Assembly: GCA_018398805.1 (NCBI GenBank)
Contig: JAGFBZ010000855.1
Location: forward strand, 496,001-560,000
Direction: 5' to 3'
DNA length: 64,000 nt
Source: Hirundichthys speculiger
Lineage: Eukaryota > Chordata > Actinopteri > Beloniformes > Exocoetidae
Part shown: piece after piece, positions 35,201 to 47,021 of the stretch
How the letters are laid out: each line of letters begins with the position of its first letter
Numbering within the stretch: the stretch's first letter is position 1
Position numbers and translations under genes: made by a program
Notes under the pieces: model-generated
What the model was told of the DNA's origin: nothing
Databases searched by the model: none
The model's input: only the letters and a program-made list of their open reading frames with translations

Positions 35201-37394
35201 GATTCAAACCTTATTGCTCTTTACTGGGACCAGCAAACACAGACAACCCACAGGATCTCCTCTTTAAATCACATAAGTCATTCCGCATTGATAAAGCATT
35301 TTGTTTAGTGTAAGATATTGCAAAGCCTTTATTTATTTATTTATTTTTGTTGTGTTTTAAGTAAACTGTAACAGACGGTTGGTTTTTTCCATGTGTCTTT
35401 TTGGAGGCACAATAAACGTGCTTCCAAAAGGGTTTGTTGAGTCGGCCAGAGGGATGGAAACAAATTCAGCTGGCACACTCCAAGGCGGAAGTGTCCACCC
35501 TCAATGGTGTTGCATCACAGTTTTCCTTTACTTGTTTGGTGTGCTTTTTGTGGTTTCCTGCATGTTAAGTTTATAGCACCCGAAGGCAAAGCTGTGAAAG
35601 AGAAGAGGTGAAGCTGGAGCTGCAATCTGTGTGATGTGAGGTCATGTTTGGTTTGGATATTGTATTTCAGCCAAAGTGGGCAAGGATTTCTTGTGTTGGC
35701 TCAGAAAAGCACTGGCAAGGCCAAAGACCTGAATAACAATACTACTGCAGTTTTACCACTTTTACACATTTAGTTATGTGATTTGAAGAGGCAGTGATGT
35801 CTCTTCCTCACTTGTCACTGGGGGCAGTGGGTCTGTGGGTGTGGCACTGGGGCTGAATGATTGCCTCATAAATATCACAGGCATCCACCTGTGAATTTAT
35901 TTTGTTTAGTACAGAGAAGGTGAGGCAGGGTGCCGATGTTTCTGTTGGCTGGTAAATTTTTTACCATCGTGTAAATCCAGTTCTGCAAATCCATCTAGAT
36001 AAAATGAATATTTGAAAGTATATTTTATTGAAAGGAATAAATAAACATCACTGAACTGCAGTAGTGGGTTCATGTTTCCTCCTTAGATTCAGCGTCCCTG
36101 CATTCTCTTCTTAGTGCCTAATTTATTTTTTATAGTCACAAAAAGAGAGATAGAGATCTAAAATGTCCAAAGAATAAGCTGTTCTGTGAAGCACTGAATA
36201 CATGTACTCATTTAAATGTATCTTCAAATAAAGAAATTTCTTAAATGTTTTTTTTTTTTTTTTGAAAATGCACTTTATATGGTTCAGTTCTTGTAAGTAG
36301 CCTCTGTTCGGCCAAACCATCTCAACTAACTATGAAATGAATTCAAGACAATCCTAAATATTTGTGGGCTATCAGTTACATCAATATGATATTCAGACGT
36401 ATTGCAAGTAAAAATGATGTTTGGTCACATTGATTTCAACAACATGGAATTGTTTGAGGGAGTATGATGATGGTGTATGGCTTCACTGTCTGACTTTCTT
36501 GTTTCTTGGTATGGACAGCATGCTCAGGCACTGAGTCACACTGCAAGCCAACAGAACCGTCTCTATACTAATCATCCATGTGGCAAAAAAAAAAAAAGAA
36601 AAAAAGCAACTCTGTGGCATTGGAGATGAGGCAAGTACGGTATATAGGGTTCATTTAAAGATAATAGCCTGATTGTTTCTTTTCTTTTTTTCCTTTTTTC
36701 TTATGGTTAGTCATATCCTTTATGGTCTTTCTTTCTTTTTTTTTTTTTTTTTTTTTTTGTCAAATGGCACCCAGAGCCACATACTGGCAGACATTCAACG
36801 CACCATTCATGGAGAGATCTGCCAAAAATGATGTGGGCGATAATCCTGAAAGGAATGGAGACTAAGGGAAGCACAGTGTGCGATATGTGGGTTAAGTTTA
36901 AAGCTGGTGGTGTTTCAGCTTCTCTGGGCCCCACAGTTTAAAGGCCTCCTACTGTCCCCTGAGAGTGTGACTTTTTTGTGTCTCATACATACCTAACACC
37001 GAGCGGTTACTGTGTTTCTTTTGGATCTAAAGTAGAGTCGCTCAAAGAGTTTGGTTTATTTCTGCTTTCATTAAGTGAAGGGAGGGGCCGATGTTCAGGC
37101 AAACATCTGTGTAGAGATGGATGGTGTTGGGACCCATAACCTTGGTAATATTTGCACATGAAAGGTATAGCAACTACAGGAGGGCCATTTTAACTGTTCA
37201 TAGGGGCCCCTCTATTAGCCCCCCATTCATTCACAAACAGACACACACGTCTTACAAGCTGTATGTTGGTCACTTTTAACATCCGCCGCAGTTGTTCACT
37301 CCTTGAAGAAGTTTGGCTGAGTAATTTTGTCATTATTATGATTAATGTTCTGCCGGGTCACTGGGAGTGTGAATGCATTTCACAACACTCAGGA

Positions 37395-37430
37395 CCCCCC
37401 CCCCCCCCCCCCCCCCTCTTTTTTTTTTTT
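37395..37430. repeat. C22 homopolymer followed by T-rich run
   Basis: Twenty-two consecutive C residues (37395-37416) are followed by TC and then a T run. Run length may be unreliable because homopolymers are often miscounted in assemblies. Confidence 0.95.
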
Positions 37431-38639
37431 CCACAATCAACAAGTCATTTACAAATCATTACTCCTGGAAATGTGCAGCAAGTCATAGGATACTTAAAAC
37501 AGCTACAACTCTTCTAATGTTTCCCTTTGGGAGCATGCGCCTGGTGCATACAGTGCCCCAGGACATTGGCCTGGTCTGGGGCAGGAGGGTAAATAATGAA
37601 TCAAGGAGGGGGCAGGAGTTTGGGGAAGAGCGAAGGCGCTGTGGTCACAAACTTCTCACGGCAACAACATTTTTTCAGAGAATTAAAGTAATGTCAAAAG
37701 CTTTCTTTGCAGGAATCAGTCAAGATAAAGTCATTTTCCGCACTGCTGGAGGATCGGGCAACATCTGTATGTCTACTTGGATGAGAAATGAGGCAGATCC
37801 AGTTCAAATGGACATCCTATGAAAGAGAGGACTGTAGACAGCTCTGCCTGCAACATGTGTAAATACAAAGATCGTTGACTCATAAAGATGTTAGAACAAA
37901 AGACAATCATTTATGCGACTGGATGAGCCTGGTATGTTTTTGTTCTATTTAAATGCACTTCAGATGGTTCAAGTAATGCACTCAGAATAACACAGGTTTT
38001 GTGTCGTGAACTTTAAATTACACCACAATTTTGTGATTTTGTTCCATTTCTCTGTATTACTTTGTTTCAGTGTGTAAAGCAGTAGACCAAGAGACTTATG
38101 GCTTTAGAGTGAAAAAGATAACTCTAAACAGGAAGAAGAAGAAAAATAACAAATATTAATCCCACATGACATCCAAGTGTTTTCCCCTCAGTAGCTGACC
38201 TGTGCTCTAGGCTAATTAGAGAAGAGGGGAAAGGAAAAATGTCAAGTTCCTCTTTGGGCAATTACACATGTATAGCTGCAAAATGATTCCTTTCTTTCGT
38301 ATGAAAACTATTATCCACAAATAAAGGAACATAACACAATGTTTGTAAATTTGTTTTTTTTCATATGCATACCCAGCAGTGTTTTTATTTATTTATTTTT
38401 TTCAAAGAAAAAGAAAAATAAGATCAGGTACAGTAATAGAGTAAAACTGGATCTTAAGAGGGAAACAGCTTCAACACTGAGATCAGTGGATTTCTGTACA
38501 CGTGCATCCTACTAGCTCAAACGGTTTAAGATCACTGGTCAGTAATGATCAAAGAGTTATGCCCAAAAGATAACTGCAGCGCTTTCCCATTGACAAGTAA
38601 GAAAAAATAAACAATATCTGTTATTCAAAAATTGATACA

Positions 38640-38945
38640 GTCCATCCATCCATAATCTATACTGCTTATTCCCGTTCAGGTTCACAGAGGTCTGCTAGAG
38701 CTTATCCCAGTTCTCTCTGGGTGAAAGGCAGGGGTACACGCTGGACAGGTCACCAGTCCATCACAGGGCCACATATAGACAAACAACCAGGAACACTCAC
38801 ACTCAATCAGGAATCATCAGTTAACCTGACATGCATGTTTTTTTGGACTGTGGGAGGAAGTACCGAGAGAAAACCCACACAAGCACTGGGAGAACAGTGC
38901 AACTCCACACAGAAAGGCCCCTGTTGGGATTTGAACCAGGAACCT
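38640..38945 (-). mobile_element. CCAT-tailed fish retroposon copy
   Basis: It begins tccatccatccataatctat and continues with the familiar fish blocks gctggacaggtcaccagtcc, catgcatgtttttttggact and gggatttgaaccaggaacct. The simple-repeat end at the left suggests a retroposed copy on the minus strand. Shorter remnants occur at 22950-23045 and 58150-58265, and a bare CATC tract lies at 45681-45728. Confidence 0.7.
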
Positions 38946-41543
38946 TCTGGCACACACATAAATACAAACACGCACAAAAAAAAAAAACAAAAAAAAAAAC
39001 CAAAATAAACTTTACTAACTTTACCACTTTTAAGTTTTCATTAAAAACTGAGACAGCCATGTTTTGTGGGACCTTCTTGATGTGGTTTTCTGTGACCTTT
39101 GTTATCCTCTCTCTCTCAGACACACACACGCACGCACACACACACACACATACTGATATTTTATCCACTAAGTGGAGTTTCGTTGGCTGCACATCTGGAC
39201 GCCCTTACAGCTAAAGATGGACAGAACATGCACCTTGAGTCAAAACGAGCTCAGACACTCAGCACATTACTTTTTATCTGTCACTGTCTGCGCATCACAT
39301 GGCAAATCTTTGTTCAGCTCTCAAAGTGTCAGTTTTCCTCCTGACATTGTGGTTGAACTCCAAACCAAATCCAAAGTTTTAAAGACGATGCTGAATATAA
39401 ATTTCATATGTCATGTCTGGTCTTTTACATTCCACAACTGCTGAGCAAACCCGGAAGTGCTGGCTTATACCAAGATGATGAGTATCTGTCTGTTTTTTTG
39501 TTTTTTTTGTTTTTTGGAATTTGGTCAGAAAGTTTTCCATTTGCAAGTTGTCTTAGGACTTATCCTCCAAGGGTATCACAGTTGCTAATGTTTTGGATCT
39601 TCTCATGTCCTCAAGAACGGATATCAAGTCAAAGACTGCAAATGGCATAGATTTTAAAAAATCCAAATGAATGCTAAACTTTTGAAAGCTGATGATAATT
39701 TGTATACAGATTGTTTCTGCTTGTCCATTCTGTCTCTTTTGCTGTCAACCTGATACCATGGTCCACTTGTTAATGCTTGGACTTCAAAAACAGTAGACTT
39801 CAAGTAGCAAAACCATATCCACTGTGTAACATAACCTTTATTTCACACCAGTAATGGAGTCTTTATTTGAACACTTGCTCAGGGACTTTTTTTGATCTTC
39901 AGACAGAAAGTCACAGCTGATTATATCAATAGTGTATGCTAGTTTCTCACGTTTGGTGATGAACATGTAAAACATGCTGGCTGTAGCATGTTTGTTTGGG
40001 CTTGGTGCCCAGCTTCCCTCAAGCACCAACATGGTACTGAAGAGGATCAGCAATGTTGATCTGACAATTAATCACATAATGATGTTGTTCTGTTCCACTT
40101 CAGTAAACTTGATGTACCGATACATCAGTGCTTTAACACATCTCATTTGCTTGCCATCGCCTTTTGTTTGACGACGACTTTCCAACAGAAACTTTATGTG
40201 TTTGCTTTAGCTGTTTTGTTTCTTAGACACAAGACATTTTATATGAGTGAGTTAACTTTGAAGGCTTTGTGTGAAATTCTGAGATGTGTTTGCATTTTCC
40301 ACACACATTTTATTTACGTATATTATATGATTACCTGTGCACATAAATATAAAGTTCACCTTTTAAATCCCCATTTTAAAATACCACAGGCTTCATGGCA
40401 ACAGTCAAAACACCTGCATAGTTTAAGTGGTGCGTTGGCGTGAGCTCCAGGAACACATTGAGTCATAAGAAACTGTTGTTAACAACAGTATTTAATAAGA
40501 CAATTTCTCACTTTTGTATGTCTTACAAGCCCACAAAGATAAGTCAGCAATAATGTAGCCACACACCAGTAACATAAACACTGCACCCATGTAGTTTTTA
40601 TCACCACTTCATCCTATTCCCCCTATCCTGGGGGTGAGATAAACCCAACAGCAAAATACTTGCAATGAAACATGAATGACTTTTGAGGTTTTTTTGTCAT
40701 GAAGCATTTAATTGAAGTAGTCTCAGTTCACAGTTATCTGTAAATGATTTTCTTTTGGGATACAAATGTAAAATCTGAGTAACAGCTGCCATCTAACAGA
40801 AAAAAATGCACCAGTAAAGAAGCCGCTTAATCTTCACTAAACTGTTTCTATGCATAGATTCCTGTGGTAAAAACAGTTTAACAACGTCACTTAATGGAGT
40901 GATCTAACTCATCTGATTATCTTCCATTCCTGACTGTTACAGCAGAGCTACTGTCCCAGAGCTACTGAGGCTTAAACTGGATTTTAAAGCTAATTAGTTG
41001 CAAAATGGGCTGTCCATTTATCTCTCCCTGATGTTTCAATCAGCACACGACTAACAATCCAACTCTCTGCCTCACATAATGCCCTTTAAGAGAAGTTAAA
41101 AGTTCATCCCTTTTAGCTCTAATGTTTTACTAATAGCTGCTTGTTGAGTTAATAGTTAAATAGCAGTCAAGATCATTGTCCTTTCCTTTCATTTACCCTT
41201 GTGAGTAAAGCCAAACACATGTTCTCACATCAAAGTCTTCCATTTACCCTCTGATCCCGCAAGTACAGTAAGATTATGGCAGCTGTGTGTTGGGCGCCCA
41301 TAAAGCTTGCTTTACAGTCAGTATAGTCACCTAAATGAGCAGTGTGTACATGTGCACAGGTGTGTGATAATATTTGATAAAAAGGTTCATAATAAGTACA
41401 GGAAAGCACACATTAAAACTGTAATGTTGTAAATACAGTATTTTCATTGTCTTTTACTCAACAGCTGTATGCAAGTTTACAATAAAATGCTGCATGGCTC
41501 AGTTGTGAGACTACAGTTCCTTCATATAAATGGTTGGATTTAA
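38946..41543. other. Intergenic between repeats and cxcl12 3' end
   Basis: It contains a short CA microsatellite (about 39119-39150) but no recognised gene. Part of it could belong to a longer cxcl12 3' UTR if the distal polyadenylation signal is used. Confidence 0.45.
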
Positions 41544-41873
41544 TATATAAATGTGTAGGAGTACAAAAATAAAACATTTGCATTACAATAAATTTACATA
41601 TGACATGAAGATATAAATGAATAGATGTATACATGTAGATCTCCCAGATTTAAAGAGTTAACTTCAGCTACACATTCAGTGATCAAAAAGAGAAAACACA
41701 TAAAAAAGGGTGACAAAAGACAAGTAAATGATCAGAGTTAGTGAGTCATTTTGTGTTAACAGATGAATACATCAGATATAAAGTGCGTTGCTATCTGGAT
41801 GATAGTTGTTGATAGTAGTTGATAGTTCTATTCATGGTCAGTTTGGGCTCGACTTCCTCTGCAGCTAACAGTG
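41539..41873 (-). other. cxcl12: Proposed cxcl12 3' UTR
   Basis: This is the DNA downstream of the exon 4 stop on the minus strand. The nearest plausible polyadenylation hexamer is ATTAAA at 41544-41539, about 330 nt after the stop. A GCACTT hexamer lies at 41786-41781. The real 3' end could be further left. Confidence 0.35.
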
Positions 41874-41907
41874 TTACATGAAGTTACTGAAGTTTTTGCG
41901 CAGCCTC
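41874..41907 (-). CDS. cxcl12: cxcl12 coding exon 4 (beta-like basic tail)
   Basis: After TTCAAAG the frame completes Lys90 and reads [10 protein letters not shown], stop TAA at 41876-41874. A short basic tail beginning K-R parallels the KRFKM end of human CXCL12-beta. The acceptor has a weak pyrimidine tract, so the exact exon is less certain than the others. Confidence 0.72.
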
Positions 41908-43211
41908 CTTTGAATTGTGCAGTCTTGCAAGCGGAACTGATACAATAGCTGGCAGATGTAATTGATGAATTTCGTGATCGCCCCCCTCCCGCAGTTAATT
42001 GATTCAATTTTATTTTTCCAGTAAAACTCTAACTTACTGGCTGCTCAATTAAAACTTTTTGGGAACCAGATGTTTTGATTTTTGCAATGAGCGAAAACGT
42101 ACACATGTGTTACTCTGGGTTGCAGAATCACAGCCGCAGAGAAGCACAGGAAATGTTCAAACTCTTTTGAGATCCTAATTTCCATCACAAAAAAAACATT
42201 GTTAATTCCCATTTTATTGGGATCCTGTGTAGCTGGCACTGACTAAAATTCCTTGGTACCAATAAACTTACTTATTTTGGAAAAGAAACCATGCATTGTT
42301 CATCATTTTGTGCAATCCAAAAAACAGGGACAAGCCGATCTCATGTTAAGGATTGGTTATAAATGCCTGGCTCAGCATGCTGAGCCAGGCATTCTGCTAC
42401 CTACAAAAGGTGATGCAGAGTCATGTTTGTTGTGGACATGCTTTTTCCTAAATTACAGAAAGGCCAAAAGGATGACTATATCTCCAACAATATCTATTTA
42501 CTCTTAAAGACCATTAGTAAAAAAAAAAAAAAAAAAAAGTATATACAAAATTGTTGCTATAAAATTTACTATAAGTGTGGTGATTATGAAGACAGGTGGA
42601 CGGGTGTTCACGGTGAAGAGTTGTTGGTTCATTCCTTGCAAAAAGAAGCAGCATCACAGCTGGGATAAGTGCTTTACAATATACCAGATGATCTCAAGTT
42701 ACATTTCTGTGACAATGGTCCTAATCTTCAGTGATGGCTCAGAAAGATCTTGGCAGACTTTTCAGTTGGCCTGTTTGGATTTCTTCATCCTTAAAGAGGA
42801 AAACCAAAGTACATTCAGTAAACTGAATATGAAGTAAAAACTGTCAAAATCATAGAAAAAAAATGATCATGAAAATAACTTGGTGAAGTGCATGTTTGGA
42901 ATGAAAAATAACTTGTAATTAGTAAACACTGTATTGAAAATAAATCACTATTTGTTCAAGTGGCTAGATTCAGGATACATCTTGTTACAGGCTGTCATAT
43001 AAAAACAGCTGTGTTGCATTTATAAGGCAGAAATATTAAAAAAAGAGCTAATTTCTAGCCTATTTAATCTAATTCAAATTCGATTAATCAATTATTTAAC
43101 AATACATTTTTATAGTACGATCATTTGGCAGACAAGTACCCACATGTCTGCATAAACTGCATATCATCATAAACAGTGGAACAAGGGAGGGCTGTTTATT
43201 TTGACATTAAA

Positions 43212-43242
<31 letters not shown>

Positions 43243-44906
43243 TCCCACCCACCACATCCAAACTCATATAGAAAGGTAATCGTAGCTTTGTTTACAAGAG
43301 TAAATATGGGCATAGTGCAAGACTTACAACTGTGTGCATTTCTACACATTGAAAATAAGTTTATCCTTCTGGCTTTGCCTTGGCCATATGGTAAATTGGA
43401 AACACGTTAGTTCTAGATCTACAGTCAATGAGCACCATCTAATCTCTACACAAACTGTTTTGTTATGTGGTGGTATTCACACCTTGGCAAGTCAAGGGCT
43501 CCACTGTCTCATCCTTGAGACAGTCTGAGGAGTGTGGGTGGATCAGTCACTGGATGTAGGGGGTTACAGCAGAAGTAGGAATGATGAAGGAGTGTTTTTT
43601 TTTTTGTTTGTTTGTCTTTTAATTCCATTTTCTGTATTTATCTGTTCCTATAATACACTGTGGAGTTTGGTTCATTCCTTTACAAGTTTTAACTGCACAT
43701 AAATGGCATCTTCATCCAATTCATAAACTTTATGGTGCTCATGTTTTTTACAAAAGCATCTTCCTTCGTTAAGACAGGAAGGAGACAGTTGATATTGGCA
43801 GTGACATTTAGCTCTTAAAGCCTCAGAATAACATTAAAATGAACGTAGAATGTCAAGTTGTTGCATTAATGTTCAGGAAAGTGACTGAAAAAAAACAAAG
43901 ACAGTACTAACACAGCTGCTGCTTTAAACAGCACTGTCAAGTTACAACTCTTGCATTTGTAAAGCCCTCTATACAAGCAGAAATACAATGAGTGTATATT
44001 TCATCAAGCTGCACTTGTAGATACAGTTCTTGTATCAACACTTAAGTAAAATCAGATTAAATGTGGTTATTAAGTTAGTGCTTCATACCCATGTCAAACC
44101 CAGTTTGTGTGTTAGAGTGGAAGTACTTTCGACTCCCACTTGGTCATGTAGCCGCATGTCTTAATGTTTTAAGTTTGGGCTCCAGCACAGAATTGGGCAA
44201 TTGAGAGTTGTCTCTTCCACAACAACCTACTGGTAGATGTCCAAATGCGCATTTGTGCTTTTACATTCATGAGTTCTTTACTTTAAACTTCTAGAGAGTG
44301 GAAGTGATTCTGTTGAGTGTTAAAGCCTGACAACTGGGAGCAGACTCGTGTATTGTATCGCTGGTACTTACTTGTTGATAGCATTCTTCAGGTACTGCTG
44401 CAGCCACCGGGCCTCTGGGTTCACGCACACCACTTTGTTTGTCTTCAGCTTGGCACTGATAGGAAAGGGGAAAAGAGATTCTCTTCAAGCATCAGAGTGA
44501 ATTATGCAAAATCAGTGTCACGGGGTATCTTAGCACTTCTTTATCAAACAGACTGAATTGGCACCGTCTTGTGAGTTTGACACACGCAAAAACCTTTTTG
44601 AAGTGGTTTATTAGTGATAAATCACCTTTTTTTACAGCAGCTTTGACAGATATAATCTAAAGATAAGTTAAGTATTTCATGCCCCATAACCTACCTGATT
44701 AATTTTCAGTAAATATTTTAATACCAAGAGGAGTCCAAACCAAAATGTAGAGTTAGAGTCCACGCTAACACCCCTCATAAATCTGTGGTTATTTAAATAA
44801 TGGCTCAAAACTCATCTCTGACCAAGATATCATAGGTTTTTTTTGCACTTTTATTTTTGTTCTTTTTTGTTTTTATCTATTTATTTTATTTTATTTTATT
44901 TTATTT

Positions 44907-44937
<31 letters not shown>

Positions 44938-47021
44938 GTAGTCTTTTTGAAGACGAAACTGTGTCTCATTTCCCACTCCCTTTTAGATTCACTCACACTC
45001 AAATGGCCACTTCCTGTGGACTTGTCACTGAGCCAGTTGTCCAAACGTCGAACAACATTCTGTGTGTGTGTGACGCAGTGACAGAGGGGCCTGTGTGGTC
45101 ATATGCATGTGCAATTCTTTTCTCTAGGCCTGTCACCTCCTGGAGATTGATGGTGAGAAATGCCCCATTTTATAGAGGAAAACTGTCTTGAGTTTTCAGG
45201 ATCGAGCTAGACAGTCTGTTACCTCTGAACACATCATGAAAGAAACGAGAACACTCACATCACTTGGAAGGGGCAGTTAGGCGTGTGGATGAATTTGAGC
45301 TCCCGGATGTAACTTCGTGGGACACTGTTAACGGTTGAGTGACAGTAGCAACGCTCCACGAGGCTGATGGGCTTTGCTGCAGAAGCAAAGAAGAGATAAG
45401 CAGATAAGAATCACAAGGTTTCACAAGGCAGTAACACTTTCAGATTGAATTAGTGATTCCCTCCAGAAATTCTGAGATTACAATTGTTCTATTGAAGAGA
45501 AGTATAATTTAAGATTCATCAAACTCCAAAGTGCTGCCAAGCAAACAAATAAAGTGATGTACAAGGATTAGTGTTCCTTGAGCCATCAGCAAGTTGGAAC
45601 ATGAATGAATGCCAATCCATATCAAGACAAAAATCAAGAGCCCGCACACCACAGTGTCTGGATTTGCAGCTCATTTTTCACATCCATCCATCCATCCATC
45701 CATCCATCCATCCATCCATCCATCCATCATTATCTTCTGCAGGGTCATGATGCCTGCATTTTGACAAACAATGAATGAAATTTAATGGTTTACTTTAACA
45801 GATACTTGTTGATTCCATCAAAGGGAAGTGATATCGAATCTTTGTTCATCATAGAGGAAGAACAATGAACTCTTATAAGTGTTTAGTGTGTGGTCCTTAC
45901 TTCATGATAAATGTGCATATTTTCCATTACAGCATCAGCTTTTGGTTTTGCACACAAAGATGTCCAAGTTGATTAATGTGGAATGATAAATGATAAATTC
46001 TTTCTGATTTACGTCACAAAATGCAAGCATAAAACGGTTAACTCTGTTGAAAATTTATAAAATTATTTTTGAAACAGTCCTGTGGTTGTGGGTTTAGAAT
46101 AAATAAAAGATTAAAGCAAAAAAAAAAAAAAACGGGGAGGGGAGGCTCTTTAATTTGTTGGTTCTTCTCTGTAAATAATTTTAAAATCAACCTGATGTCA
46201 CACTGTGGGTCATACAGACAGATGGTGAGAAGAGCCTCTGCAGATTAAACCCCATGTAAATTATTTTTACACCTGATCTAACGGTATTACCATGACAAAG
46301 CCACCAGTTGGGCGACGCCACCTCGACTAGCGCAGACCTCGTAATGCCTCACTCGCGCGTAATTAAAGGAAAACAAAAGGCAGTACAAAAACACACGCGC
46401 TGATTAGTGATCCAGCGGAGAATTTCCTCCACACCAGCAGCCACATGTAGAGCCTTGTGGCGCTTTACGCACCGCAGAAAATGCTTTCTGCCCAACTCAT
46501 AGGCTACATTAAGAACACATCTCGGTGTGATGATAGCTGGCGTGTGGGAAAATGTCTCGTTAGTGCACAACTACTTTAAAAGTTACAGTTGTACTAAAAA
46601 AGTTACAGTTGTACGCTAACAGGATTTATTCTAATTAGAAAACATATATTGTGTGATGTGCAAAGGCATTTAAAAAGCCAGATTACCGACATAAAAACGT
46701 GAATAATAATTAAACAAGATACATTTTTGGTATTTAATATCGGCAAAATGACATGAAATGGATGGAAAATCTGATCTTTTAAACTTATGCGCTGAGATGT
46801 GTCTTTTTTGTATACTTTTCCCAAAATCATTGCATACATCATGACAAGCAAAGTTAATTTACAACTTGTAGATCCTCGCTATATTTAAAACAACTAGATT
46901 ACGAGTGTAAACAGAACCTGGCCATAATACAATAAAGCAGAAAATGATTCATACCCTGAGATGGAGGCGCCTGCATCACCACCGCGAGTGCAGCCACGAC
47001 TACCAGCAGCTTCACATCCAT
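41874..47021 (-). CDS. cxcl12: cxcl12 (stromal cell-derived factor 1), complete, 4 coding exons
   Basis: CXCL12 is a secreted chemokine that signals through Cxcr4 and is scavenged by Ackr3/Cxcr7; it guides migrating cells such as germ cells and the lateral line primordium in fish. Exons are 47021-46955, 45376-45259, 44455-44372 and 41907-41874, all with GT-AG introns and agreeing phases. The 100-residue product starts with a signal peptide ([20 protein letters not shown]), followed by the mature start [11 protein letters not shown] with the CXC motif at Cys32 and Cys34. Cys57 (HTPNC) and Cys72 (KVVCVNP) complete the two disulfides; [12 protein letters not shown] is the C-terminal helix. The final exon adds [10 protein letters not shown]. 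Reading through the third donor instead gives a TAA directly after NK (44370-44368), a 90-residue form. Fish have a and b paralogues; the sequence and the linkage to ercc6 suggest cxcl12a, which I cannot prove here. Confidence 0.95.
42362..42393. repeat. Perfect 32-bp palindrome in the last cxcl12 intron
   Basis: The half-site AATGCCTGGCTCAGCA is followed directly by its exact reverse complement, without spacer. It lies between coding exons 3 and 4 of cxcl12. Confidence 0.95.
43213..43241. repeat. C29 homopolymer in a cxcl12 intron
   Basis: Twenty-nine consecutive C residues, so a poly(G) tract on the cxcl12 sense strand. Run length may be approximate. Confidence 0.95.
44372..44455 (-). CDS. 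cxcl12: cxcl12 coding exon 3 (C-terminal helix)
   Basis: The acceptor is TCCTATCAG|TGCCAAG. It encodes [20 protein letters not shown] then YLKNAINK. The donor AACAA|GTAAGT splits the last lysine codon; unspliced, the same bases read AAC AAG TAA, ending the protein (alpha-like form). Confidence 0.97.
44873..44938. repeat. (TTTTA)n, T-run and G11 low-complexity tract
   Basis: Repeated TTTTA-type units are followed by about 18 T and 11 G residues, inside cxcl12 intron 2. Confidence 0.9.
45259..45376 (-). CDS. cxcl12: cxcl12 coding exon 2 (CXC core)
   Basis: The acceptor is CTTCTGCAG|CAAAGCC and the donor GTGAT|GTGAGTG. It encodes [20 protein letters not shown] then [18 protein letters not shown], the receptor-binding N-terminus, the CXC motif and the N-loop. 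Confidence 0.98.
45681..45728. repeat. (CATC)12 microsatellite in cxcl12 intron 1
   Basis: Twelve uninterrupted CATC units are followed by attatcttctgcagggtcat, which resembles the start of the CCAT-tailed retroposon family. The tract is therefore probably the tail of a very short retroposed copy. Confidence 0.92.
46955..47021 (-). CDS. cxcl12: cxcl12 coding exon 1 (signal peptide)
   Basis: ATG at 47021-47019, then [20 protein letters not shown] and SQ, a classic hydrophobic signal peptide. The donor is CTCAGG|GTATGA. One base carries over to complete Ala23. Confidence 0.96.

Larger units (their letters stand above)
31519..38639. other. Intergenic, microsatellites and homopolymers only
   Basis: No gene was recognised. 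Visible structure is a compound (TC)n(AC)n at 32186-32234, a T20 run near 36740 and a C22-T tract at 37395-37430. A 149-codon frame over the C tract is judged spurious. Confidence 0.55.

Noticed and set aside
37373..37822. 149-codon open frame starting with a polyproline run
   Set aside because: The prolines come from the C22 tract and no splice context or domain is visible downstream.
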